In this document: one piece after another, positions 35,075 through 46,961 of the stretch
How the letters are laid out: each line of letters opens with the position of its first letter
How positions within the stretch are numbered: the stretch's first letter is position 1
DNA from: Neonectria sp. B-13
Taxonomy: Eukaryota > Ascomycota > Sordariomycetes > Hypocreales > Nectriaceae
DNA: 64,000 bases
Reading direction: 5' to 3'
Assembly: GCA_002682825.1 (NCBI GenBank)
Contig: NOKP01000006.1
Coordinates: 496,001 to 560,000, forward strand
The notes under the pieces: generated by a model
Databases searched by the model: none
What the model was told of the DNA's origin: nothing
What the model saw: only the letters and a program-made list of their open reading frames with translations
Translations under genes and position numbers: made by a program

Positions 35075-36139
35075 ATGCCATTAACTACGGAACCATCCTC
35101 GCCAAATTTGCCCCAAGTGGCCTCATCAATCAACACCATCTCTTCGTTTCTAGCGCACGAACAGATAACGAGCGCCGAGGCCTTGGACTCCTTTTTGAAC
35201 ACGCCTTCTCCGACTCTCAGTTCCGACGACTCGGCAAAACACAAAGTCGTTGTATTTTGTGCGTCGGCGGTCCTCTCCACAGCCGAAACCGTCTTTTCCT
35301 GGGCTTCTACACGAGTTAGTCGGGATACCAGCCCTCAGCCAGAGGCTTCAGAGAGGCTTGATGAATATCCTCCCGACCGTGGCCAGTCCGAAGGTCATGC
35401 ACCAAGAGATGATCCCAATATAATTCTGGTTCTCTGCGGAGGGATAGGGCACTCGACAACGTTGCTTTATGATGCAGTCAAAAGGCACCCCGTCTTTAAC
35501 GTCATTTCCGACGAGATTCACGGCAAGCCGGAAGCTCTCGTTTTGCGGACCATCGCGGACCGATTTTACCGCCTTCACATTCATGATGCCCAGCCTGGTG
35601 ATACAGAGACAGTCACGAATGAATCGCGAGCCAGCTTGCGGATCTTGGTGGAGGCTCAATCTACGAATTGCGGAGCCAATGCGTCGGAAACTCGAAAGGT
35701 CCTTGAAGCACACGGAGTCAAGCGGCCAGAGTCGATTGTGGTTGTCCAGGATCCGACCATGTGCCGGAGAACTATAGCTTCATTCCAGCAAGTGTACCAA
35801 GACATCCCTAGAGGGCAGATCTTGAGCTGGCCAACTCTTGTGCCAGAAGTGTGCGTCAAAGAGATGGGGCAAAGTGAGCTCTCATCCTCGCTTTCATCCT
35901 TTGCCTATAAGACACAGGGAGAAGCATCCACTACACAGGATGGTCTTTGGTCAATGGATCGGTTCGTAGATCTTTTGATGGGGGAAATCCCGAGGCTTAG
36001 AGATGATGAAAATGGATACGGGCCTCGCGGACGAGGTTTTATTGTGCATGTTGAGATCCCTCCTAGCGTGGAGACGGCTTGGGTATTCATAGGCAATTTC
36101 TTACATGCCGGAGGCAAGGAAGCCCAACGGAAACTATGA
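35075..36139 (+). CDS. DUF218/YdcF-like protein
   Basis: An intronless gene for 354 residues. The core has a Rossmann-like DUF218 pattern: a hydrophobic strand ending in the glycine-rich [17 protein letters not shown] (about 117-135), a region with [19 protein letters not shown] (about 195-215) and [12 protein letters not shown] (about 224-236). DUF218 proteins such as bacterial YdcF and SanA bind nucleotide-like ligands or affect envelopes; in fungi the function is unknown. No signal peptide or transmembrane helix is seen, so the protein is probably cytosolic, unlike bacterial SanA. The N-terminal 100 residues are Ser-rich with a helical segment. Confidence 0.85.
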   Translation: MPLTTEPSSPNLPQVASSINTISSFLAHEQITSAEALDSFLNTPSPTLSSDDSAKHKVVVFCASAVLSTAETVFSWASTRVSRDTSPQPEASERLDEYPPDRGQSEGHAPRDDPNIILVLCGGIGHSTTLLYDAVKRHPVFNVISDEIHGKPEALVLRTIADRFYRLHIHDAQPGDTETVTNESRASLRILVEAQSTNCGANASETRKVLEAHGVKRPESIVVVQDPTMCRRTIASFQQVYQDIPRGQILSWPTLVPEVCVKEMGQSELSSSLSSFAYKTQGEASTTQDGLWSMDRFVDLLMGEIPRLRDDENGYGPRGRGFIVHVEIPPSVETAWVFIGNFLHAGGKEAQRKL

Positions 36140-36292
36140 GCAAATGACAAACACAAAATCGAACATCACAGCTGGGAAGGAAGTGAAATTTCGCTGTCTT
36201 CTAAATAATTAATAAGTAATCATATACATGAAGAATAAGAACCAATCCTCAACCATCGCTAATTCTCAAATAACCCCACTCCATCATATTCT

Positions 36293-39200
36293 CTAAGCTG
36301 TAGGGCAAGCCTTTGCATTCTTGCTTGTCCGAGTTTCCCAAACGGTTGTCTTCTCCGACACCTTGATGGTGGTAGTCTTGATGATAGTCGCTCGGTCGGT
36401 GACGGTGCTGCTCGGCTTGAGAGTGGTCTTGACAGTCACCCAGCTAGTCACAGTATTGGCAGGTAGAGTCACGGTCTGCACAGAGGTGACAAGCTTAGAC
36501 TGCGTCACAGTTGCCCTTGACTGGTCTAGGACAGACGTGATTGTACGTGTGGTCGTGGCCGCCTCAGTGATGATCTGAGCAGGAAGAGTAGTGGTGGACT
36601 TGACAGTTTGCGTAGAGCTCGTCTCTGAGGAAACAACCACGGTCGAAGGCTTCAGGGTTGAAGTCTTTCCTGTCGTCTTGGTGGTGACGGCCGTAACGGT
36701 CGACGTGATGCCAGGGACAGTGGCAGTCTGGTACTTGGTGGCTTGCGACACGCTGAGGACCGTCGTGGTTTCAGCCTTGAGGGTGCTGACCTTTCCAGTT
36801 GTCCTGGTAATAACCAGATCCGTGGAGAAGGTGGATCCTGGGAGTGTGACGATTGAGGTCTTGACCGTCGTCGTGAAAACCGAAGCCACCGTAACAGTGA
36901 CAGTCTGCAGACCTGCGGCGCGAGCAAGCAAGAGACCGGCGGCTTCGTGGTCCACCCGAGGATCGCGAGGAGCCACCGTGGGAACTGGTCCCTCGACAAA
37001 GCCTCGCTTCTTGAGCGAACCCGCGGGGATGCAAGAAATAGTTGTTACCTTATCGGTTGTCTTGGTCGAAGTCGTGTACACTGAGACGTACGAAGTCGTT
37101 GCCTTGGCCGTGACGGTTGTTACTCCGCCGGTTCCAGAAGTCACAGTAGTCGTGCTCTTGACGGTGATAGCCTTGGGAGTGGATGTCGTAGTGCTCGAGA
37201 TGGTGCTGCTGGTGACCTGAGTCGTGGTGGTGGCCTTGGGGGTGCTCGTGGCGTAAGCCGTCTCCGTCACACTGATTTTGAGAGTCGACGCCTTGGCACT
37301 GGTGGTGATGTAAGATGTTGCAGTAATCTTGATAGTTTTCCAAGCAGTCTCGGTCTCGGCGTCGGGCGTGATTGTAGTACCAACATCGATAAGCTCCGTT
37401 GAGATTTTAGTGACAATTTCATCCGGCTCGGTCACGGTCTGCGAAATAATCGTGGTGCTCTTGACAAGTGCCGTGGTGGTGACCGGGTTAGGCGTGATGG
37501 TGGTTCCAATGTCCAGAAGCTGAGTCGTCTTGATGGTGGTCGTTTCGACTGGGCCAGTTGTGGTTGTGGTAAAGGTCTGTTTGAGGGTGGAAATGCTGGT
37601 GGTGAACACGGTCGTGGTGCTAGGGACCGACGACGTGCTGGTGCTGGTTGTGCTGGTCGTGCTGGTCGTGGTTGAGCTGGCAGTCGAAACGAGGCTCGCA
37701 GTCTGGGTTGTCTGAACAACGGCCGAAGCAACGAAAGGCGTGGCGTAGACATAGGTGCTGTTGATCCACGCCGTGGCCGAGAAGAAGGTGCTGAGCTCGA
37801 ACTGGGCGGCGCCACTGGCGTCGAGCTTAGTAGCAAACGATGCTCGGCCTGCGGTGGAAGCTCCAGGACCCGAGTTGCCCATCTCACCAAAGATGACTCC
37901 ATCGGTGCGAGGATCGGTCTTGGTCCACTGGTCCCAGCCGGTAGCCTCGATCAACGAGCCGAGATAGCTGCTGATGTAGGCCACGCGGGCGTACTGGCTC
38001 CAGGGGCGACCGAGAGAGACGGAGGAGTAGGACGCGCTGCCGGCTGCTTTGATGGTACACTGGTCAAACACGAAGCCGGCGGCGGTGGTGCTGTCGGTTC
38101 GCTTGTTGGCGGTGATGGCGACGCCGTCCCGGTTGGTGGCGATGGTGGAGTTGAGGAAGTATCCAGCTCCAGATCCCCAAATCATGTCGATGTTGCCCTC
38201 GACGTACGAGTTGGAAGCAAAGAAGTAGCCGTTGATCAAGAGGGCGTCCTGGTTTCCGTACACTTGGCAGCCGTAGAGACCGGCATACTTGCTGCTCTTG
38301 ACACCGAAGCCCAGAGAGGCGTAGCTAAATGGTCAGCGGTTATTACTCCGGTGAAGGGAAAAGGGGGCTTACTTGGAGGCGGTGCCATACGTGTTGGCAA
38401 AGTTGATGTTGACAGCCTGGAAATAGTTGCCAGTCGCGTACACGGTCGCGGAGTCCGAGTTGGAGGCATCGGCCTGCGTGTCGACGCCAGAGTTGTACGT
38501 GATGGTGACCTGGTTCTTGGTGTAGTCTCCGGTGGCGGCCGAGTAGCCGAGGAAAATCGTGGTGCCAGCCTTGCTGAGGACAAGCTTCTCCGAATACGTG
38601 CCCGGGTAGATGAAGACGATGGCGGTGGTCTTGCTCGAGACGGGAAGAGCATCCAGCGCGGACTGGATCGTGGTGTAGGTCGTCTTGCCTTCAATGGCGG
38701 TCTTGGACACGATGAATGCTCCATCCGGGGGTGTCGTACCGTCATACGTGGTTGGGTTTTCGACGGGAGCTGTGACGGTCTTGGGCTGGGGCGTTTGGAT
38801 CTCGTCCCAGTACGTCATGTCGATCCAATCGGTGCTGTCCATGACAGACTCCAAGCTGTAGGTGTCGCTCGTGAGCAGAGTGGCGTAGCCAAACTGTTCT
38901 CTGGCGACCGAGTTGTTGCCCCAGTTTCCAGGGCCGTCGTTGTTGTACTCGGCAAAGGTGATGGCATCGGTGCGAGGGTCGGTCGCGGACCAGATCTTCC
39001 ATCCGGCTGGCTGGATGACATCGTCCAGATAACTGTTCTTGATGACAACCAGGGCAAACTTGGAGTAAGGACGTCCAAGATACACGCCGTCTGTCAGATC
39101 AACCGTTGCGCTGGGGGCCTCGGTGAAGAGACACTGGTCGAAGATGTATCCACCAACGGCCGAGGAGCTGACACGACTCTGAGCCGTGATGGAAGACCCC

Positions 39201-42200
39201 TTGCGCTTGGCACCAAGAGTGCAGCCCTTGAAGTAAGACTTGGAGTAGCCCCAGATAAAGTCGATTGCGCCCTCGATGTAGCAGCTCTCGTAGTACTGGT
39301 ATCCGGCAGTGGCTCCGGTGAGCAGAGTGTCCTGCCAACCGATCATGGAGCAGCCGTAGAAGCCAATATGGTTGCCGTAGATGCTGGCTGCAAGGGTCAC
39401 ATAGTTGGCCGTTGCGCCATCCAGGTTGTCCGAGTTGATGATGTCGATGTTGTACATGGCAATCTTGCCGGTGCCGCCGGTCGCGATGGTGGCAGTCTCG
39501 GCGTTGCTGTGGCCCGTGGGGAGAGGGCTAACCGACAAGCCCTTGGCCTGGGTCAGGATGACCTGGTTGGTGGTGTACGTCTTTCCAGGGGCGCTCTCGG
39601 TATATCCGATGATCATGACCGGGCCGCTGCGGCTGATGGAGGGAACCTGCTCGTTGTAGGTACCAGCGTACATGAAGATGATCTGCGTGGATGAGTCTGA
39701 CGGGAGGCTGGCGAGAGCATCCGTGAGGCTGGCGTAAGAACCGTCGATGGAAGCATCGACGGAGACGAGGACGGCGCCAGAAGGAGGCGTAGTTCCACTG
39801 GTAGGGTGAGCCCACTGAGCATCAGCGGTGGCGGTGGCGGTGGTGGTTGTAGCGGGAGCCGCATCTGTAGTCTTGGTGACCTCGTAGCTCGGCACCAAGT
39901 TGTAGGCAGTCATATCGAGCCAGCTGGTGCTTCCAATGAAGCTCGAAAGCGAGTAGGCCGACGCCTGGGACTCAGTGAGACTGGTCGCAAACGAGGCACG
40001 AGAGCTGGTCCAGTTTCCAGGGCCAGTGTTGTTGAATTCGCCAAAGAGGACATTGCCAGTGCGGGCATCGCTCGAGGTCCAGGTGCTCCATCCAGCCGAA
40101 GAAATATGCTTGTCCAGGAACGAGTTCATGTAGACGACGATGGCGTACTGCGACCACGGCCGGCCCAGAGAAGTTGAGCCGTAAGTGCTTCCGTAGCTCG
40201 ACGTGTACGTGATGAGAGACTTGTCAAACACGAAACCACCCGCCCAGGTCGACGAAACCCGGTTCTGCGCAGTAATGTACGCATTGGCTGTGTTGGAGGC
40301 AACGTAGCACTGGTGGAAGTAGGCTTTGCTGTATCCCCAGATGAAATCAACGCTTCCCTCAATGTACGAGTTGCTGAAGACTTGAACGCCCTGGTTGACA
40401 AGGAGAGTGTCCTGGAAACCCTTGAACGCACATCCATACGCCGCCATGTTGGTGCCGTAGAAGTCAGCCGCCAAAGCGGCGTAGCTGGGCGTCTGAGGGA
40501 AAGTGTTGGTAAAGTTGATGTTGTACACGGCCAAGCCATCGCCATTGGTGTTCTTCCAGTTCACAATGGGGGTCTCCTCGTTCTGCGACGAACTTGTGGA
40601 CACACCATCGTTGAAGTTGATCAGGACAGTGTTTCCAGTGAAATCGTTGGTGAAAGAGCTCTCTCCTCGAAGGGTCACCTTTCCTCGTCGGGTCAGGGAG
40701 AGCTGCTCCTCGTAGGTGCCTGCCAGGATGTAGATGGTGTAGTCTTTGCCATCGGCGGGAAGCGCCGCGATGGCGGACGAGACGGTACCGTATTGACTGC
40801 CAGTAGGGCTGGAGGCAACAGTGAGTGTAGATCCCGCCGAGGTTGACGAAGCAGATGAGGCCGAAGCGGTGGTAGACGCACCCGTGGCAGAGGACGTAGC
40901 CGTCCCGGAGGAAGTGGCCGTGGCAGAGGTGGTCACTGATGTAGAACTAGTAACGGCGTACAGGGAATCGGGCCAACCAGAGAAAGGGGCAATGGCGGAA
41001 GAGTCAATCCAGCTGTCATCACCAAGAATGTTCTTAGGCGAGTAAGCCGAGGTGCTAGACAGGATCTGGGCCCTGGACGAGCGAGAGGACGTATCAGATC
41101 CTGGGCCGGTGTTGTTGCCCTCGATGAAGCTGCCAGTGAAGGTTGAGTCGGTAGTCACCAACCAGCCAACAGCAGCAATGTGAGCATCCAGGTACGAGTT
41201 GACAAAGGCGACATTGGCATTGGTGGAGTAGTCTCGCCCGAGGTAAGTGCTCTTCTTGGGCACGGAAGTGCTCACGGGCACGACAGCGCAGAGATCGAAG
41301 ACGAACTGGGAGCCACCATAGGCGGACTGATACTTGTGTGCTGCAATGGTCTGTCCAGTGGTGGTTCCATCAGTCACAATGACCGAGTTGTAGATGTAAC
41401 CAGCACCCTGGCCCCAAACAAAGTCAGTTGTGCCCTCGATGCGACCGCCGCTGAAGTAGACGTTTCCGTAATCGAGGTACAGCGTGCCCTGGCTGGACAA
41501 GATGTTGCAGCCGTAGAAGGCTACTTTCTGGCCCTTGGCATAGATAGCGAGGGCGACGTAGTTCGTCTGTGGGCTGTAGGAGTTGACGAAGTTGATGTTG
41601 TAGAACGCCGTCAGCTTGGTCTCGTACTTGGAAGCGCTGAATGTCGCCGTTGTGCTGGAGCTGCCTGCGCTGGAGGCGCGGCCGTTGGAGTTTTGGATGG
41701 TGACCTTGTTGGAGGAGGAGGACGTAGTGTCTGAGGACTCGCCACGGAAAATCACAGAACCAACACGGGAGATGGTGGGCTGCTCGTTGTAGGTCCCGGC
41801 CAGGATGTAAATGTACTGGGTGGTAGAGTCCGCAGGCAGAGCGGCGATGGCGGCACTGATGCTGGTGTACTGGGCACACGCGTTGCTTGCAGGGCCAACA
41901 ACAAGAGCGGTGCTGGGCAGTGACGAGGGTACGCATGACGCGGTCGCTGACGCGGAGCTGGTAGTGGCCAAGGCTGAGGCCGAAGCAGTGGTCGAGATGC
42001 TAGTCGCAGTAGTTGCTGATGTGCTAGAAGATCCAGTGCTGGAGGATCCAGTAGAAGAAACAGTGGAGGAAGATCCGGCGGATGAAACCCCAGTGCTAGA
42101 TGATCCAGTAGACGTTCCAGTGGAAGATCCGGTAGAAGTCAATCCAGTGCTAGAAGATCCCGCAGACGAAGCCTGGCTGCTTACACTCGTGCTAACTGTA

Positions 42201-44161
42201 GAAGAAGTTGCCGAGCTCGATGTGGAAGCACTCGTAGTGGTCGAAGAAGTAGACGCAGACAGGGCGTTCTTGGCGTTGCTGGCCTTGATGGCACTCAGAA
42301 CGCCAGAGTCGATCCAGTCCACATTGGCAACCGCCACTGAAGGATACACCAAGCTGAAGAACTTGGAAATGTCATACGTCGACAGACCAGAGACATCAGT
42401 AACCAAGGTCACGTAGGGCGCACGCGCAACAGCGTTCTGGGCGTAGCTTCCTGCGCCGCTTGTGCCATACTCGAGATACTGGTTCGTTGCGCCTTGTGTG
42501 AGCGAATCAACGTGAGCACCAGTTGCTGCAATAAATGCGGCAAGGCTAGTGCTTCGATACAAGACAACTGAGCCTGTGGAGGGGGCGGAAGCGAGGAAGA
42601 TATTCTTGGTTGTAGTTCCATCCTTCTGGATAACCTTGCAGTCATCGTACACAATTGTGGAGTTGTAAAGGATGTTGCTGACTGTATAGCCCTTGCTGTA
42701 GACCAAGTTGCCGTTGGTGCCCGTGATGGTGATTGTCGAGCCGAAAATGTACAGCGACGGGTACGAGTAAAAGACCTTGTCTGACGCCTCGATGTACGAG
42801 TTGGCGATGAGGCCAGCGGCGAGGTTTCCAGTGACGGCGTAAACACCGGCAGCGACGAAACTGCAGCCGTAAAAGGCATTCTTGGAACCCATCAGGGACA
42901 CAACACCGGCAGTGGAGGCAGAGTTGGAGTTGATGAAGTTGAGATTCTGCCAAGTCGTCCCCTTGACGTTGGAAATCGGGAAGGTCAAAGGCCGAGAGGA
43001 GCCTCCGCCATTCGTCACCGTTACCTTGTTCGAAGCATAGGAGTTGGCATCTCGCTTGACCACGTTGGAGCTCGTCTGTCCGATAACAGTGACGGTGGCG
43101 GTGGCAGCGACGGAGATGGCCTCGGTGTACGTGCCAGCCAGGACGGTAACGGTGGGGATCGAGTTGGCCTGGGCGTAAGAAATGGCAGAGCCGATGACTG
43201 TGTAGTCTCCACTGCCATCAGTGGCAACAGTGACAGCTGTACCGCGGTTAGTCGATGTCTGTGACGTGGATGTGGATGAAATGGTTGTCTGTGTGGAAAG
43301 CGAAGTGGAGGAAAATGAAGGAACTGTCAGTGTAGCGACGGTGGAGGTCGGCTCAGAGGATGTTCCTAGAGTGGTTGTGGTTGAAGGTGTTCCAGTGGTG
43401 GATACAGTTGACTGCGTACTCTCCGAGGTGCCAGTGGTTCCGGACTCCGTGGAGGAGGTGGATGATTCTGTCGAAGATCCAGACTCTGTCGAAGATCCAG
43501 ACTCTGTCGAAGACCCAGACTCTGTCACAGATCCAGATGTCTCTGTTGAGGCCTTGGACAACGCTGCCACAAACCCAAACTCTGTCGAGGATCCAATCTC
43601 GGCCACGGACTCAGATGTGCCGCTTGTTCCAGAAACAGAGGAATCTGTCTGAGCCGCGGAATCCGTAGAGGATGCCGAAATGGGTGAGAGCTCATCGGTA
43701 GTGACTGAGGTACTCGAATCACTGGTGGTCTCGGAGAGGCTGACTGGTCCGGTCGAGGTAGTTGTCTCAGTCGTCTCAGTCGAGCTATCCGCGGTCGTCT
43801 GACCGTCAGTTGACTCTATGGATGTCGCCTGAGTGCTCGCCGACCCGGATGTCGTGTGAGCGTCTGTCAAGGAGGATACTGTCTGAGTGTCTGTCGAGGA
43901 CGTCGACACCGAGACGGTAGTCTCCGCTGAATTGAAAGTAACACTGGAGGAGGCCAGTTCCTGGGATAGCGAGAGCGAGGTCTCTGTAACGAACGATACC
44001 GTGGAGGAAGCAGAGGAAGCGGAAGATGAAAGAGTGACGGGCTTTTTGGCAGGGCAGGCAAGGGGCTTAGAACGACGAGAGAGTGTATCCGAACCTGTTT
44101 GAGCGTGAACGGCACTCCCGGCGCAAAGGCCAAGGAGGAACCATAGCGAAATTCTAGCCAT
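36293..44161 (-). CDS. Giant secreted protein with five tandem pectinesterase-like domains
   Basis: Two exons (44161-38373 and 38324-36293; 48-bp intron) encode about 2,606 residues. A signal peptide (residues 1-21, ending VHAQ) is followed by about 280 Ser/Thr-rich residues. Five CE8-type right-handed beta-helix domains follow (about 305-620, 744-1070, 1110-1423, 1460-1787, 1814-2135), each starting with a TIxxALxxLP-like repeat and an AGTYxE strand. CE8 enzymes demethylate pectin using two Asp and an Arg. Domains 3 to 5 keep QDTLL or QDALL, DFIWG or DMIWG, and LGRPW or LGRPY. Domain 2 has QGT and GRDY, and domain 1 lacks these motifs. The last 470 residues are a Thr/Val/Ser-rich repetitive tail with a Kex2-like LKKR site near residue 2368 and no GPI signal. 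I chose the start at the ATG before ARISLWFLLGL because it gives a clean signal peptide. Confidence 0.88.
43467..43538 (-). repeat. Intragenic 18-bp repeat encoding GSSTES, four copies
   Basis: Four consecutive 18-bp units (TCTGTCGAAGATCCAGAC on the plus strand, with small changes) encode Gly-Ser-Ser-Thr-Glu-Ser repeats in the N-terminal stalk of the multi-pectinesterase protein. Confidence 0.9.
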
Positions 44162-46180
44162 AATGCTCAAGCCCTGCTGCCTCTGGGTGAAGAGAGTCAG
44201 GAACGTAGGGTTGCAGCAAGAGAAGATAAAAGTATACGACCCCTGACGACGATCAGTTGGGTGTGATGCAGGAGGAAACAAACCGATGTAACAGAACTCC
44301 AGGGTCTTGGTTAAACCGGGGTCCCAGGTTGATAAAGGACTGTCACCCGAGCCCCGTCGTGTGATGAGCGTAGTGTGATGAAAGCAGTCGTCAGTGCCGA
44401 TGCCTTAACGGGACGCGCCCCGACAGCTACGAGTCGACACAGCTCGTGGACGACAGGTTCTGGAGGCTAGAGCCTCTAGACCCACGGTCCTCGATCCAGA
44501 CTATCGGTATTGCCATGTTGGCCCCTCACTGGATCCCTGCCATGTGGTCGTAATGGGGTGATTATTGAGATACCCGTGCCGAGTTTCCTAGTCTCGACAA
44601 CCGCACACCCAATTATTTCTTGAAAGGGGTCCTCCGACCCGTCCGGTTGGCAGACGGCAGTCCCGGAGACAGTTGGTAGCCAATCCCGAAACCCTTTAGC
44701 CTCATCGTTTCAGCTTCGGCCGAGGGCTCCCGCTAAAATCAAGCTTTGTGCCATGTGCTGGCGATGACAGGGGCGGAAGCCATTTATCCACCAATCTCGC
44801 CACTCACCATTGCCCTGGGAGTCGTTCAGTCAAGCTTTGCCATGGAAACACCAAGCCAGTTCGAGAAAGGCGATGCTCGTATCGGGATGACGCCCGACGA
44901 CTACTGATTTCGTGCATGATTAGATGAAGGGTCCTACCGAAAAGGGCCCGTTCACAGTCCAGACCGGCCTTATCTATTATGGAGTGAGTAGAGGTTCGAA
45001 CCTGTCACGCCTGATAGCTGCCGTTTTCTCGCTTGTTGTCGGGAAATCTCGTCCGGAGTCATTCTAACCAGGCTCTGCAACATACAATCTGTGAGGATGG
45101 GACTTCAACCGCATGTTTGATATTGGACCTTTTGAAACATAGTTGATCTGCCTTAAAGTACAGATTGTACCTCACCTAACACAACAAATTTCTGCTTCCC
45201 ACCCCGATATTCGGACAACTTCTAAGCGCGCGGGGGATGTCAAGTTTTTCTTGAGCGCATATCATCAAAGCCCTGATGGGCCTCCCAAGTTCGACATGCC
45301 AACGCTTGCCACGCAATCCTCTCCAGCCACCTCGTCACAACCGCGCTGTGAATGGCCGCAGGTTGTGACTACCGAACTTGAGTATCCGCCGCTTGTCCAC
45401 AATGAGCCATTGTGCCCGCTGAGAAAATGCGCCGCGGAATATCCGGCATCTTGCCTTCGGGGCCTAGGCAGTCTGAGGTTAGCCTCTATTTCCGCCCGGC
45501 CGCCACACCACCGGCAATATTAAGCACGACTCAGTCCAATCTTGCGCCTCTATCCGTTGAGTCATTACAAGTTCTCAAAGTGGCTTTTGGACTTTTAGGT
45601 ATTTTACTACTTCGCACGCGTCGGCTAAGTGGCCGCTCAGTTGCCCTTGGCTTGATAATTTTACTCATTCAGCTCCGAGGCTGATACGCTACGCAACCAG
45701 AGTCTCCTTCCAAGCTTGCAAAACCACAAAATTTTCTGCTACTGGGAGGTATTTCACTCCCAGTTTGACAGAAATCGGCCAGGCTGTCTCTGGTATCGAG
45801 GCCTGTGTGGGTCTAGTACACGTGCACGAGATGGGATTGTTTTCAGAAGTTTGTTGCTGCTCCTGTAAAAGTACCTACCCTGCGCCTCAACCAAAAGTTC
45901 GACATCTCAGGCAAAATAGCAATCCCTCTTGAAAAAGGCTCCTATTGGGTATTTACACTTCGACTTCTTTGCGCTCGTTTTCTCATCTTATGGTGTCAAA
46001 TTGCGATGTTACGCGAATTCTGATTTGCAATTGCAAGGTGCTCGTGTAGCATTAGTCTTCCAACAGGTTCTCTTGCATCTTCGTAGTATGGTTGACTAGT
46101 TTTTCGGCTCCTTTTCCTTAGCTGCTATTTGTTCATGCGTTTACAGTACACGATCTGGAACATGCTTGGAGAATCCTAGT
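44162..46180. other. 2-kb intergenic region
   Basis: Upstream of the giant minus-strand gene. Short open frames exist (for example about 45412-45684, with a hydrophobic end) but none shows a recognisable domain or a full gene structure. Confidence 0.4.
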
Positions 46181-46632
46181 GTGACGGCTCTACTAGCGGC
46201 CTCCAGCCGCGAACCATCCCCGGTTCTAGAATCTCACCGTCTACGTCATCCTCAGGCGGGAATGGAAACGCTCTGCTCCTTCTCAAGACCTTCGCGGAAA
46301 ACTCACCCATGCGGCTACCAGAATATGACGCAGTCGAAAGGCCAAACGACCGGTCCCGATTGTCGACTTGTGGAACGATGGAAGAGCGGTGCGCGGTGCT
46401 GCTGGATTTCGGGGCGACGGAGTCGGACGATGTGAAGAAGTGCTCTTATATTCCCCAGTCATTCAGGGAGGATGTAGCGGAAGGAAAGTGGTACGAAGAG
46501 TTACTGAGGAAGATAAAAGATGAGAAATATCTTGGCAGATTGTTGGTGAGTCTATGAAGGGACTATTGTTCACTTGAGAACCCATCTCACTGAGCTTTAT
46601 AGATGCTTGGACCATCAGCTCTGTCTCCTTAG
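46181..46632 (+). CDS. Hypothetical protein, possible 3' exons
   Basis: An open stretch starts directly after an AG at 46179-46180 (CCTAG) and continues to 46545. There a GTGAGT donor and a TTTATAG acceptor at 46602 define a 57-bp intron, and the last exon 46603-46632 ends in TAG. The translation has an acidic/basic helical end (FREDVAEGKWYEELLRKIKDEKYLGRLL) and no family I recognise. The 5' part of the gene is not resolved. An in-frame ATG at 46309 could start a short form of 89 residues. It could also be a remnant of a longer gene. Confidence 0.35.
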
Positions 46633-46961
46633 AAACGCTTCTCCTGTGACTTGATTGACCTCACCTGGTCTTGGCTTGGGGCCTCAGCTCCTGTAAGCCA
46701 GCCGTGTCGAAGTCTACGACATTCTTGCAGATGAAACTACCAAATAACTTAACTCAAACATGAACAAGAAAAGACTCAACTCGTTTCCATCAATATCCAA
46801 AGAGCTTTAAAGCGACATTGGTCGCGCCTTGCGCGTGTCTCAAGGGGGCACTTGCACATGTATGTCTATGAGTAGAGATCTGTATTGAACTGACACAGAG
46901 ATTGGCTTCCTCGTCAATGGCCGCGACAAGATGCTAGCTATCACCCAGTACTGTCTTAGTA
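46633..46961. other. Convergent intergenic region
   Basis: About 330 bp between the hypothetical exons and the 3' end of the F-box-like gene. Nothing recognised. Confidence 0.45.

Noticed and set aside
38264..39694. 476-codon antisense frame over the giant esterase
   Set aside because: The same codon-bias mirror effect; the esterase domains on the other strand explain the sequence fully.
44990..45010. GGTTCGAACC resembling a tRNA T-loop
   Set aside because: No acceptor stem, anticodon arm or correct spacing could be found around it.
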